Assembly: GCF_900182785.1 (NCBI RefSeq)
Contig: NZ_FXTS01000001.1
Coordinates: 310,001-374,000, forward strand
Length of the DNA stretch: 64,000 nt
Direction of reading: 5' to 3'
DNA from: Oceanospirillum linum
GTDB taxonomy: Bacteria > Pseudomonadota > Gammaproteobacteria > Pseudomonadales > Halomonadaceae
Notes under the pieces: generated by a model
Database searches by the model: none
The model's input: the letters and a program-made list of their open reading frames with translations, nothing else
Told to the model about the DNA's origin: nothing
Part shown: positions 24,776-33,136 of the stretch, piece after piece
Layout: each line of letters starts with the position of its first letter
How positions within the stretch are numbered: the first letter of the stretch is position 1
Program-made: the position numbers and the translations under genes

Positions 24776-25831
24776 TTACTGAGCCTCAGGGGATGACTGA
24801 TAATTCTGTTTACGTTTATAAATCTGATAGTGACGCACCGCTTTATTATGTTCCTGCAATGTCTTGCTGAATTTGTGACTACCATCACCACGGGCAACAA
24901 AATAAAGCTCTCCCTCTTTCAGGGGGTTCAGAGCTGCATGAATCGCATCACGCCCTGGAAGAGCGATGGGCGTTGGCGGTAAGCCATTGATTCGATATGT
25001 ATTATAAGCTGTTTTCTCTTTCAGATGGCTCCGGGTAATATTGCCCTGATAACGATCACCAAGCCCATAAATCACTGTTGGATCCGTTTGCAAGCGCATA
25101 CGCTTCTCCAAACGTTGAACAAAAACACCTGCAATACGCGAACGCTCCTCTGGCACCCCGGTCTCTTTCTCAACAATAGATGCCATGATCAGGGCTTCGT
25201 AGGCATTACTGTAGGGTAACGCGGCCTGGTCAGCCTTCTGCCACTCGTCATTTAAAACCCGGTTCATTTTTTCATAAGCAAGTTTCAGAATCTGCAGATC
25301 AGTCATACCTTTATGATATTGATATGTATCAGGAAAAAAGCGTCCTTCATGATGCTCTACAGCACTGGCGGACTTGCCGGAAACCCATTGCATAATGTCT
25401 GCGATACTCATATCACGGGTTTTAACCGCTAATTTTTCCTGTTGCTGCAAAAGCTGCAAAGCCTCGGAAAAGTTCAAACCTTCCGGTAGTGTCACCTGAT
25501 ATTGGACCGTTTTGCCAGACGTCAGTAAGCCCATAAGTTCATAGGCACTAATACCGGCAGGAATCCGGTACTCTCCTGCTTTCAGCTGAGCTTTTTCGGG
25601 ATTAATTTTCAGCCAGATTTTCAGTGGCCAGGTATCCGGTAAAATACCCTCAGCATTGAGTTCCGCCATCACATGATGAGCGCCAAAGCCAGACTTAACG
25701 TCATAAATCATAGACTCAGAGAGCGGTAACGGCTGCTGTAACAGCTGCTTCCAATATACAAAAGAAAGCAAAGGTATGAGAACAGCAACCCCCGCAAGTG
25801 CTGCAATAACCCGACGATTCAGAAAAAACAT
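24776..25831 (-). CDS. mltG: Endolytic murein transglycosylase
   Basis: A 351-residue membrane protein (YceG). One N-terminal transmembrane segment (residues 7-27) is followed by a periplasmic LysM-like part and the catalytic domain. The glutamate of MASIVEKETGVPEERSRIAGVFVQRL (Glu221) corresponds to catalytic Glu218 of E. coli MltG. It cleaves nascent peptidoglycan and sets glycan strand length. It lies 39 bases upstream of tmk and about 100 bases after pabC, the common gammaproteobacterial order. Confidence 0.93.
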   Translation of the reverse strand: MFFLNRRVIAALAGVAVLIPLLSFVYWKQLLQQPLPLSESMIYDVKSGFGAHHVMAELNAEGILPDTWPLKIWLKINPEKAQLKAGEYRIPAGISAYELMGLLTSGKTVQYQVTLPEGLNFSEALQLLQQQEKLAVKTRDMSIADIMQWVSGKSASAVEHHEGRFFPDTYQYHKGMTDLQILKLAYEKMNRVLNDEWQKADQAALPYSNAYEALIMASIVEKETGVPEERSRIAGVFVQRLEKRMRLQTDPTVIYGLGDRYQGNITRSHLKEKTAYNTYRINGLPPTPIALPGRDAIHAALNPLKEGELYFVARGDGSHKFSKTLQEHNKAVRHYQIYKRKQNYQSSPEAQ

Positions 25832-25930
25832 ATCTATTCCTTAAACAACCTACCGGCAGAGCTCCGGCATCACAAATATCTCACCTGGTACAGGGGTCGG
25901 TTAACCCGACAAATTTCAAAGCAAAACAGC

Positions 25931-26797
25931 TCACACAATCGGTAATTTCATAGCAGGATGAAAGGCACCGATCAACGCCTTAACCACAGAGTGTTCAGCC
26001 GAATCCCAGGACTGAATCAAGCCACCCTGTTCATCATACCAATGTGACAACGGTATAATTCCACGAACACTGTTACAAATAAACGCTGAATCAGCCTGCA
26101 ACAGATCCGAAGCGCTTAACACCGGGGTTTCACAGGGCATAGCCAACGCACCGGAAATGGCAGGCCCCTGCTCCAGAATGGCATCACGCATCACCCCTTT
26201 AACCCCACAAAGATTTAATCTCGGCGTTAAAAGTCTGTCTTTGTGTACCAGAAAAATATTAGCCATGGTCGCCTCAACCAGATAACCCGAACGGCTGAAC
26301 ATCAAACCTTCAAAGTACTCGTTCTGCCATTCCTGACGTGCCATGACCTGCTCAAGCCGGTTCAGATGTTTCATTCCTGCTAACGCAGGCTGCTCTGCAA
26401 GTTGCAGGCGACAACTTCGTACACTGACACCTGACGCATAATGTTCAGACTCGATTTCCGGCAGAGGAAAGCCCTGGAGACTCCATTGGCTATCCGGGTT
26501 GTCTGGACATCGATAACCCCGACCCCCACTACCTCGGGTCACCATAAGCTTAGCGACCCCATCACCGCCATCAACAACGTCTGCAATAGCTCTTATCAGC
26601 TGCTCTTCAGACAAAGGCACAGGGATATCAAGTCGTTGCAGAGAGTATTTCAAACGTTGCCAGTGCCGGTTAAATAGCCCCACACGCCCTTCAATAACCC
26701 TGAAGGTTTCAAACACGCCATCGCCATAAGCAAGACCTCGATCAGCGACCGGCCATGAGGTCTGTGTAACACCATTTATCAGAGTTTGAAATGCCAT
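25931..26797 (-). CDS. pabC: Aminodeoxychorismate lyase
   Basis: A 288-residue PLP enzyme of the class IV aminotransferase fold. GLAYGDGVFETFRV near residues 22-35, LMVTRGSGGRGY, the lysine segment GMKHLNRLEQVMAR and GVMRDAILE are typical. It releases pyruvate from 4-amino-4-deoxychorismate to give p-aminobenzoate for folate. Position between fabF and mltG is the standard place for pabC. A hairpin terminator lies between fabF and this gene, so expression may partly depend on readthrough. Confidence 0.92.
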   Translation of the reverse strand: MAFQTLINGVTQTSWPVADRGLAYGDGVFETFRVIEGRVGLFNRHWQRLKYSLQRLDIPVPLSEEQLIRAIADVVDGGDGVAKLMVTRGSGGRGYRCPDNPDSQWSLQGFPLPEIESEHYASGVSVRSCRLQLAEQPALAGMKHLNRLEQVMARQEWQNEYFEGLMFSRSGYLVEATMANIFLVHKDRLLTPRLNLCGVKGVMRDAILEQGPAISGALAMPCETPVLSASDLLQADSAFICNSVRGIIPLSHWYDEQGGLIQSWDSAEHSVVKALIGAFHPAMKLPIV

Positions 26798-26829
26798 AGG
26801 GGGGGCTCAATAGCAAAAGACAGAGATAA

Positions 26830-26852
26830 AAAAGGGCCCATCGGGCCCTTTT
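26830..26852. terminator. hairpin between fabF and pabC
   Basis: AAAAGGGCCC (26830-26839) pairs with GGGCCCTTTT (26843-26852), a 10-bp stem with a 3-base loop. On the minus strand it is followed by TTTTTT, so it should terminate most fabF transcripts before pabC. Confidence 0.8.
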
Positions 26853-26882
26853 ATGTACAGCAGCACAAGATCCGGAATCCTG

Positions 26883-28121
26883 CTACACCTTAGAAAACAG
26901 CAATGAACCGTTGGTTCCGCCAAAGCCAAAGGAGTTAGACAGCGCATGCTCAACCTTCATATCACGAGCTGTATGCGGTACATAGTCCAGATTACAGCCT
27001 TCAGCCGGGTTTTCCAGGTTGATGGTTGGTGGTGCAACCTGATCCCGGATCGCCAGAATGGAGAACACCGCTTCAACCGCACCGGCAGCTCCCAGAAGGT
27101 GGCCGATCATGGACTTAGTGGAACTGACCGCGACGCTTTTAGCAGCATCACCCATCACTTTCTCAACCGCTCGACTTTCCGCAACATCGCCAGCAGGAGT
27201 CGATGTGCCGTGGGCATTAATGTAATCCAGCTGTTCAGGGTTCAGACCTGCATCTTTAACAGCATTTGCCATGGATGCCGCAGCACCACGACCATCTTCC
27301 GGTGGAGACGTCATATGGTAAGCATCATCGCTCATACCGAAGCCGGTCAGTTCAGCGTAGATGGTAGCACCACGTGCTTTTGCATGTTCATACTCTTCCA
27401 GTACGAGCACACCGGCACCGTCAGACAGTACAAAGCCATCACGGTCAGCATCCCATGGGCGACTGGCTGTCTCAGGCGAGTCATTACGGGTCGATAGTGC
27501 GCGCGCCGCTGCAAAACCACCCAGTCCAAGAGGCGTAGTCGCCATCTCAGCACCACCGGCAATCATGACATCCGCATCGCCATAAGCGATGGTGCGTGCA
27601 GAATAACCAATATTATGGGTACCTGTTGTACATGCAGTGGTAATCGCAATATTAGGCCCCTGGAAGCCAAAGCGGATCGCCAGATTACCGGAAATCATAT
27701 TGATAATGCTGCCGGGTACAAAGAACGGTGATATCTTACGAGGTCCCTTTGCCTGCAGGTTATTATGGTTTGCCTCAATCATTGGCAAGCCGCCAATGCC
27801 AGAACCAATGGCAACACCGATACGAGCAGCATTTTCTTCTGTGCATTCCAGGCCAGCATCATCTACCGCCTGAATCGCTGCCGCCATACCATACTGGATA
27901 AAAGTATCCATTTTGCGGGCATCTTTTGCAGGCATGTATTCGGAGACATCAAAGCCCTTAACTGAGCCACCAAACTGGGTGCTGAAACCCGTTGTATCAA
28001 AGTGCTCAATTGGCGCGATACCGCTTTTACCAGCCAGAATACCGTCCCAGCTCTCTTTTACACTATTACCGAGGGGCGTGATCAAGCCCAGGCCAGTAAC
28101 AACGACCCTTCTGCGAGGCAT
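26883..28121 (-). CDS. fabF: 3-oxoacyl-ACP synthase II (KAS II)
   Basis: A 412-residue condensing enzyme for fatty-acid elongation. The active-site cysteine is Cys164 in AITTACTTGTHN; the two histidines are in NAHGTSTPAGD and GHLLGAAGAVEA. The C-terminal NSFGFGGTNGSLLF is characteristic. It uses malonyl-ACP and acyl-ACP and, in relatives, is needed for cis-vaccenate. It lies downstream of acpP with a terminator-like hairpin between them. Confidence 0.97.
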   Translation of the reverse strand: MPRRRVVVTGLGLITPLGNSVKESWDGILAGKSGIAPIEHFDTTGFSTQFGGSVKGFDVSEYMPAKDARKMDTFIQYGMAAAIQAVDDAGLECTEENAARIGVAIGSGIGGLPMIEANHNNLQAKGPRKISPFFVPGSIINMISGNLAIRFGFQGPNIAITTACTTGTHNIGYSARTIAYGDADVMIAGGAEMATTPLGLGGFAAARALSTRNDSPETASRPWDADRDGFVLSDGAGVLVLEEYEHAKARGATIYAELTGFGMSDDAYHMTSPPEDGRGAAASMANAVKDAGLNPEQLDYINAHGTSTPAGDVAESRAVEKVMGDAAKSVAVSSTKSMIGHLLGAAGAVEAVFSILAIRDQVAPPTINLENPAEGCNLDYVPHTARDMKVEHALSNSFGFGGTNGSLLFSKV

Positions 28122-28208
28122 TATGCTTCCTCCAAATACGCTAAAAAACTACCGGGGTATGCCATCTATTTTACTTACAAAAAAATCATACCCGGCAATA
28201 AAAAAGAA

Positions 28209-28241
28209 AAGCCGCCCCTGCTAGGCAGAAAGCGGCTTCTT
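28209..28241 (-). terminator. hairpin downstream of acpP
   Basis: On the minus strand AAGCCGC pairs with GCGGCTT across a loop of about 17 bases, followed by TTCTTTTT. It lies between acpP and fabF and probably acts as a partial terminator, giving the much higher acpP mRNA level usual for this gene. Confidence 0.6.
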
Positions 28242-28275
28242 TGTAGTCAGTCTAGGACTGAATGCTCACTCGATC

Positions 28276-28509
28276 TTACTGGTGAGAAACTACGTAGTCG
28301 ATTGCTTCCTGAACGGTCGTAATCTTCTCAGCTTCTTCATCAGGAATCTCTGTCTCAAACTCTTCTTCCAGAGCCATTACCAGCTCAACGGTGTCCAGAG
28401 AGTCTGCACCCAGATCGTCAACGAAAGAAGATGCATTGGTGATTTCTTCTTCTTTAACACCCAGCTGCTCACTTACGATCTTTTTTACACGCTCTTCGAT
28501 AGTGCTCAT
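28276..28509 (-). CDS. acpP: Acyl carrier protein
   Basis: A 77-residue, strongly acidic protein. The phosphopantetheine site is Ser37 in DDLGADSLDTVELVMALEEEF. Sequence start MSTIEERVKKIVSEQLGV is almost identical to E. coli AcpP. It carries growing fatty acids in the cytoplasm for FabD, FabG, FabF, PlsX and LpxA-type enzymes. Its partner-modifying enzyme AcpH is encoded elsewhere in the window. Confidence 0.98.
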   Translation of the reverse strand: MSTIEERVKKIVSEQLGVKEEEITNASSFVDDLGADSLDTVELVMALEEEFETEIPDEEAEKITTVQEAIDYVVSHQ

Positions 28510-28618
28510 AACTTAAAATTTCTCCTGTGGGTACAAATATCCGAACAGCAATAAAAGCTGATCGGTATTTTATAGAGGGTTACTGAGTGGCGCAATAGCT
28601 ACCAGCCAACAACCGGCT

Positions 28619-29362
28619 TTAGCGCATATTCATGCCGCCATTAACTTGCAGAGTTTCACCAGTGATGTAACTCGCACCTTCACTCGCCAGGAAAGCGACA
28701 GCATTAGCAATCTCTTCTGGCTGGCCCAGACGGGCCAGAGGAATCTGTGTCAGCAGCGCTTTATGCTGCTCTTCAGGTAATGCATGGGTCATATCTGTAG
28801 CAATAAATCCGGGAGCAACCGCATTAACCGTGATATTACGTGAAGCTACTTCACGGGCCATTGCCCGGGTAAAGCCTTCCATGCCAGCCTTTGCTGCAGC
28901 ATAGTTGCTCTGCCCCATATTGCCCATCGTAGCCACTACAGAACTGATATTTACAATGCGACCCCAACGAGCTTTTGTCATGCCGCGCATCGTTGCTTTA
29001 GCGATACGGTAAACAGACTTAAGGTTGGTATCAATAACAGAATCCCACTCATCTTCCTTCATACGCATCAGCAGATTATCCTGTGTGATACCTGCATTAT
29101 TGATGACAATCAAAGGAGCGCTGAATTCTTCAGTAATCGCTTTAACAACAGAGTCCACAGACTCCTGAGAGGTAACGTTAAGAACGTAACCCTTTCCTTT
29201 GTAGCCTTGCTCTGCAAGCCCTTCGGAAATACTTTGTGCACCAGACTCAGAAGTGGCCGTACCCACAACGATGGCACCCATTTTACCCAGAGCGTAAGCA
29301 GTTGCACGGCCGATACCACGACTTGCACCTGTTACCAGGGCCACTTTTCCTTCAATACTCAT
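28619..29362 (-). CDS. fabG: 3-oxoacyl-ACP reductase
   Basis: A 247-residue short-chain dehydrogenase. It has the NADPH site TGASRGIG, the NNAG strand motif, and the catalytic Ser-Tyr-Lys set in VNISSVVATMGNMGQSNYAAAKAGMEG. The frame extends 10 codons upstream, but ATG at 29362 matches the family start MSIEGKVALVTG and has GGAGA 5-6 bases before it. It reduces 3-oxoacyl-ACP in elongation. It starts 22 bases after the fabD stop. Confidence 0.96.
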   Translation of the reverse strand: MSIEGKVALVTGASRGIGRATAYALGKMGAIVVGTATSESGAQSISEGLAEQGYKGKGYVLNVTSQESVDSVVKAITEEFSAPLIVINNAGITQDNLLMRMKEDEWDSVIDTNLKSVYRIAKATMRGMTKARWGRIVNISSVVATMGNMGQSNYAAAKAGMEGFTRAMAREVASRNITVNAVAPGFIATDMTHALPEEQHKALLTQIPLARLGQPEEIANAVAFLASEGASYITGETLQVNGGMNMR

Positions 29363-29384
29363 CTGATTCTCCGTAGGAGTAAAT

Positions 29385-30329
29385 TTAGGCACCCTTTACC
29401 AACTCAAGGGTCGACGTTAATGACTCCGGATCATTCACCGCCAGAACTTTCAGGCTACGCTGAATTTTCTTATTAAGACCTGCGAGTACTTTACCCGGAC
29501 CACACTCAACGGTGATCTCTGCACCTTGCTCAATCATATGTTCAACACAGGAAACCCAGCGAACCGGACTATAAAGCTGAGCCAACAGGTTGTCGCGAAT
29601 GGTATCTACATTACTATGGGGCTGGCCATCAACATTCTGAACAACCGGAATACGCGGCTCTTCAATCGTAATTTTATCCAGCTCTGCAGCCAACAGATCT
29701 GCCGCAGGCTTCATCAGATCACAGTGGGACGGGACACTCACCGGCAGAGGCACAACACGTTTGGCACCTAATTCCTGGCACTTAGCACCGGCACGTTCAA
29801 CTGCTGCCGCACTGCCGGCAATCACAACCTGGCCTGGGCAATTATAGTTAACCGGTGCCACAACAGCGCCTTCGGCTGCAGCCTGACAAGCCTCTTCAAC
29901 TTTATCATCCGCCAAACCCAGGATAGCAGCCATGGCACCTGTACCCTCGGGTACAGCTTGCTGCATAAATTCACCACGCAGCTTAACCAGTCGGACAGCG
30001 TCAGCAAAACTCATGGCTCCCGCACAAACCAAAGCACTATATTCACCCAAGCTATGACCGGAAACCATCGCTGGACGAGGACCTTCCAATTCTTGCCATA
30101 CACGCCAGATGGCAACACTGGCGGTCAGAATGGCCGGCTGTGTTTTGTCTGTCTGGTTTAATGACTCTGCAGGGCCTTCCTGAACTAACTGCCAGAGGTC
30201 ATAACCTAAAATTTGTGAGGCTTCTTCAAATGTCGTGCGAACTACCGCATAACGATCAGCCAGTTCACTCAGCATGCCTACTGCCTGCGAACCCTGTCCA
30301 GGAAAAACAAAAGCCAGGGACTGTGTCAT
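29385..30329 (-). CDS. fabD: Malonyl-CoA:ACP transacylase
   Basis: A 314-residue acyltransferase that loads malonyl groups on ACP. The nucleophile is Ser93 in GHSLGEYSALVCAGAM, and the catalytic histidine lies in VPSHCDLM. N-terminal FVFPGQGSQAVGM is the oxyanion loop. It is followed closely by fabG. The gene directly upstream is plsX; the fabH gene that lies here in E. coli is missing. Confidence 0.96.
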   Translation of the reverse strand: MTQSLAFVFPGQGSQAVGMLSELADRYAVVRTTFEEASQILGYDLWQLVQEGPAESLNQTDKTQPAILTASVAIWRVWQELEGPRPAMVSGHSLGEYSALVCAGAMSFADAVRLVKLRGEFMQQAVPEGTGAMAAILGLADDKVEEACQAAAEGAVVAPVNYNCPGQVVIAGSAAAVERAGAKCQELGAKRVVPLPVSVPSHCDLMKPAADLLAAELDKITIEEPRIPVVQNVDGQPHSNVDTIRDNLLAQLYSPVRWVSCVEHMIEQGAEITVECGPGKVLAGLNKKIQRSLKVLAVNDPESLTSTLELVKGA

Positions 30330-30445
30330 AGCAAACCCTTTACACTGTTTATTATTAATCAGAACCCAGACTTACGAATAAACAGTAAACTGGATCCTTT
30401 GTGATCCTTGTGCTTTACCCTCCGAAACACCGGGCAAAGCCTTAG

Positions 30446-30464
30446 TCTGGCCACTCAGGCCAGA
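30446..30464. other. small inverted repeat between plsX and fabD
   Basis: TCTGGCC (30446-30452) pairs with GGCCAGA (30458-30464) around a 5-base loop, in the 179-base plsX-fabD gap. No strong U-tract follows, so an mRNA processing or weak termination role is possible. Confidence 0.45.
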
Positions 30465-30508
30465 ATAGCGCGCGATTATAGCACAGCAAAAAAAAATCGA
30501 GGCCAAAT

Positions 30509-31522
30509 TTACAAACTCGTATCAGCACCACGATTTGCTACCTTATCGCCGACCCGCTCACAAAGCCCTGATCGCACGGCATGAGTAGCATGGAGAATAG
30601 AGCGATAAAAACCTTCAACTTCTGCAGCACCATGGCTTTTCACCACAACTCCCTGCAAACCCAGCAGAACGGCGCCGTTGTATCGTTCAGGGTTAAGGGA
30701 TCGCTTAATACTTTTCAGTACAGGCCTAACAAGAATACTCACCACTCTTCCGTAAAGGGTATTCCTGAATCCTTGCCGAATCTGCTGAAACAGGAAGCGC
30801 ACCACACCTTCACTGGTTTTGAGTGCCGTATTACCTGAGATACCATCACAAACAATCACATCCACCTGACCGGAGAAAATATCACTACCTTCAATAAAGC
30901 CTTCATAGCGAATAGCTGTAGAGGTGGCCATAATATCTGCCGCCTCACGCACCAACTCTGTACCCTTGAGTTCTTCTTCACCGACATTGAGCAGGCCGAC
31001 TGACGGGGACACTTTACTCTGCATAACCTCAGCCATAGCGCTACCCATTAAAGCAAACTGGTACAAATCATCAGCATCACACCCCAGATTTGCCCCCAGA
31101 TCCAACATCAGACACTCACCACCATTAACGGGCAGCTGACTGCAGATCGCCGGGCGACTAACCCCAGGGTACATTTTCAGCAAATAACGACTGATCACGG
31201 CTAACGCCCCGGTATTACCGGCACTGACACACGCATCTGCTTCCTGATCGGCAACAGCCTGAACAGCCAGATGAATCGACGAGCCTTTCTGATGACGCAG
31301 TGCATGCTTGGCACTATCTCCCATAGCTACAGATATATCAGAATGACGAAACTGAATCCGGTTAAGCAGCGGGGAGTTTTCGGGAAGGAGAGGTCGGATC
31401 GTACTAAGATCACCAACCAGGAGTACGGAGAGACAAGGATCTTTATTGAGCGCGCGGAGCGCTGCAGGAACGGCAACGCGGGGACCGAAGTCCCCGCCCA
31501 TCGCATCAATAGCGATTAACAC
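30509..31522 (-). CDS. plsX: Phosphate acyltransferase PlsX
   Basis: A 337-residue enzyme that converts acyl-ACP to acyl-phosphate for phospholipid synthesis. It begins with IAIDAMGGDFGPRVAVPAAL and shows KGSSIHLAV, CVSAGNTGALAVISRYLL and VVCDGISGNTALKTSEG, all typical. Length is usual. It lies 9 bases after rpmF on the same strand, the classical rpmF-plsX pairing. It works as a peripheral inner-membrane protein with PlsY. Confidence 0.96.
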   Translation of the reverse strand: MLIAIDAMGGDFGPRVAVPAALRALNKDPCLSVLLVGDLSTIRPLLPENSPLLNRIQFRHSDISVAMGDSAKHALRHQKGSSIHLAVQAVADQEADACVSAGNTGALAVISRYLLKMYPGVSRPAICSQLPVNGGECLMLDLGANLGCDADDLYQFALMGSAMAEVMQSKVSPSVGLLNVGEEELKGTELVREAADIMATSTAIRYEGFIEGSDIFSGQVDVIVCDGISGNTALKTSEGVVRFLFQQIRQGFRNTLYGRVVSILVRPVLKSIKRSLNPERYNGAVLLGLQGVVVKSHGAAEVEGFYRSILHATHAVRSGLCERVGDKVANRGADTSL

Positions 31523-31531
31523 AAGCAGACC

Positions 31532-31711
31532 TTATTCGTCGCCTTTGTCAACCACTTTGTTGCCACGGTAGAAGCCATCTGCAGTCACATGGTGACGCAG
31601 GTGAACTTCACCAGTGCTTTTATCTTCTGAAAGCGTAGACGCACTCAGTGCATCGTGAGAACGACGCATACCGCGCTTAGAACGGGTTTTACGGTTCTTT
31701 TGAACAGCCAT
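31532..31711 (-). CDS. rpmF: Ribosomal protein bL32
   Basis: A 59-residue, strongly basic protein beginning MAVQKNRKTRSKRGMRRSHD, followed by LHLRHHV-like HLRHHVTADGFYRGNKVV. This is the large-subunit protein L32 in its cysteine-free (zinc-independent) form. ATG at 31711 gives 60 codons to the TAA at 31532-31534. It lies between yceD and plsX in the universal order and is probably one transcript with both, linking ribosome and lipid synthesis. Confidence 0.96.
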   Translation of the reverse strand: MAVQKNRKTRSKRGMRRSHDALSASTLSEDKSTGEVHLRHHVTADGFYRGNKVVDKGDE

Positions 31712-31746
31712 GACAACTCACTCCTAAATACAACTAGAGGTTGCAG

Positions 31747-32277
31747 TTAACGTTTTCCCTTCAGTTGCTCTAGAACACTGAAAGGATTTTCCGGTTTAGT
31801 TTCAGGTTGGGCTTCATCTTCCTCACCTGAAACCAGCATTTCACTTGTAACCGAGCAATCACCTTCATCGTGATATGACGCTATGGGTAACGTCAGAAGA
31901 ATTTCATCTTCTATCACAGGCAACAGCTCAAGCTTCTCGTCTTCGACGATCAGCGGTTCATACTGTTTCGGCAAGTTAGCCGCAGCCTCATCAGAAGCAG
32001 CGATCGCTAACAAAAATTCGCTATCAACCTCAAAAGACATCGCCTGCATGCAGCGCTGACAAGGAACCTGAAACAGGCCCTTCAGCTGACCACGCACAAA
32101 ACGGATTTTCTGAGGGTCAATATCGAACTCAAGACGTACATGGCAATGCCCTTCACTACTGACCAGGGCATCAAGCACGCGATGGCATTTTTCAAGGGAA
32201 ACATCCCCTTCAATAACACCAGCATCACGAGCTAACTTGTACGGCTCGATTGTAATGGGAAGTCGGTCACCAAACAT
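31747..32277 (-). CDS. yceD: YceD/DUF177 family protein
   Basis: A 176-residue protein with MFGDRLPITIEPYKLARDAGVIEG at the start and a CxxC pair in FQVPCQRCMQAMSFEVDSEF, typical of YceD. The C-terminus is acidic (VSGEEDEAQPETKPENPF). In bacteria and plastids the family has been tied to 23S rRNA accumulation, matching its constant place before rpmF. The reading frame runs 40 codons further upstream, but those residues are unlike the family; ATG at 32277 fits. It is divergent from maf, with a perfect 10-bp inverted repeat between. Confidence 0.9.
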   Translation of the reverse strand: MFGDRLPITIEPYKLARDAGVIEGDVSLEKCHRVLDALVSSEGHCHVRLEFDIDPQKIRFVRGQLKGLFQVPCQRCMQAMSFEVDSEFLLAIAASDEAAANLPKQYEPLIVEDEKLELLPVIEDEILLTLPIASYHDEGDCSVTSEMLVSGEEDEAQPETKPENPFSVLEQLKGKR

Positions 32278-32404
32278 AAGCGCGCAATAATAGGGATATG
32301 ACCCGCAACTGTCAAAGGATTGAAGACAAGAACAGTAAATAATCTCTGAAAAGATCGGATACAATCCTCTTTTCAGGGGGTTATCCATTCCCCACATCTA
32401 TCAC

Positions 32405-32432
32405 CAGTGCCAAACCTGTTGCTTTGGCACTG
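32405..32432. repeat. perfect 10-bp inverted repeat between yceD and maf
   Basis: CAGTGCCAAA (32405-32414) pairs exactly with TTTGGCACTG (32423-32432) around an 8-base loop. It lies in the 199-base divergent gap, in the probable leader of maf. It could be an operator or an mRNA hairpin; no T-run follows. Confidence 0.6.
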
Positions 32433-32476
32433 AAGCTGCAGCTGACAAACATCCACATTAACAGGATATTATTTAC

Positions 32477-33058
32477 ATGCTCCCACTGGTTCTGGCTTCC
32501 ACATCATTTTACCGCAAGCAACTTCTCGAAAAACTTGGCCTGCCCTTTATTCAGGCAGCCCCAAACATCGATGAGTCACCTCTCGATCAGGAGAGTGCCA
32601 GCACACTGGTAGAACGCCTTGCCAGAGAAAAAGCTCTTGCCCTGACAGAGAACCACCCTAACAGCCTGATCATCGGTAGCGACCAGGCCGCTACGTTTGA
32701 CGGGCGCATTATCGGCAAACCGCACACCAAAGACAACGCCCAAAAACAACTAAAAGGCTTCAGCGGACAAAAAATTACTTTTTATACCGGCCTGGCCCTG
32801 CACAATACCGCTACAGGTGAAACCAAAAGCCTGGTGGAACCTTTTCATGTTTATTTCCGAAAACTTAGTGATCAGCACATCGCCCGATATATTGAAAAGG
32901 AAAACCCACTGGACTGCGCCGGTAGCTTTAAATCTGAAGGAATGGGAGTTGCATTATTTGAAAAGCTGGAAGGCAGAGACCCTAACACCTTGATAGGATT
33001 ACCCCTTATCGCACTTTGTGACCTTTTACACGACTTTGGGATATCACCACTGGACTAA
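32477..33058 (+). CDS. yceF: Maf/YceF-type nucleotide pyrophosphatase
   Basis: A 193-residue Maf-family protein. LVLASTSFYRKQLLEKLGLPF at the start, the IIGSDQAATFDGRIIGKP segment and ESEGMG-like KSEGMGVALFEKLEGRDPNTLIGLPL at the end are diagnostic. The adjacent order yceF/yceD/rpmF is as in E. coli, which suggests the 7-methyl-GTP pyrophosphatase subgroup, a housekeeping enzyme that removes modified nucleotides. It points away from the yceD cluster and converges with sppA. Confidence 0.92.
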   Translation: MLPLVLASTSFYRKQLLEKLGLPFIQAAPNIDESPLDQESASTLVERLAREKALALTENHPNSLIIGSDQAATFDGRIIGKPHTKDNAQKQLKGFSGQKITFYTGLALHNTATGETKSLVEPFHVYFRKLSDQHIARYIEKENPLDCAGSFKSEGMGVALFEKLEGRDPNTLIGLPLIALCDLLHDFGISPLD

Positions 33059-33078
33059 CCCTATACCTGCATATTTGA

Positions 33079-33112
33079 GAGAATGACGGACAGAAAACTG
33101 TCCGCTATTCTC
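33079..33112. terminator. two-part hairpin between convergent maf and sppA
   Basis: GAGAAT (33079-33084) pairs with ATTCTC (33107-33112) and CGGACAG (33087-33093) with CTGTCCG (33098-33104) around an AAAA loop. It lies between the two stop codons and can end transcripts from either side, although no long U-tract is present. Confidence 0.55.
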
Positions 33113-33136
33113 ATCAGGTAGCCCTCCACCGGAGAT

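Noticed and set aside
26946..27497. 183-codon plus-strand frame antisense to fabF
   Set aside because: It is a shadow of a highly conserved gene; the translation shows no domain and no start signal.
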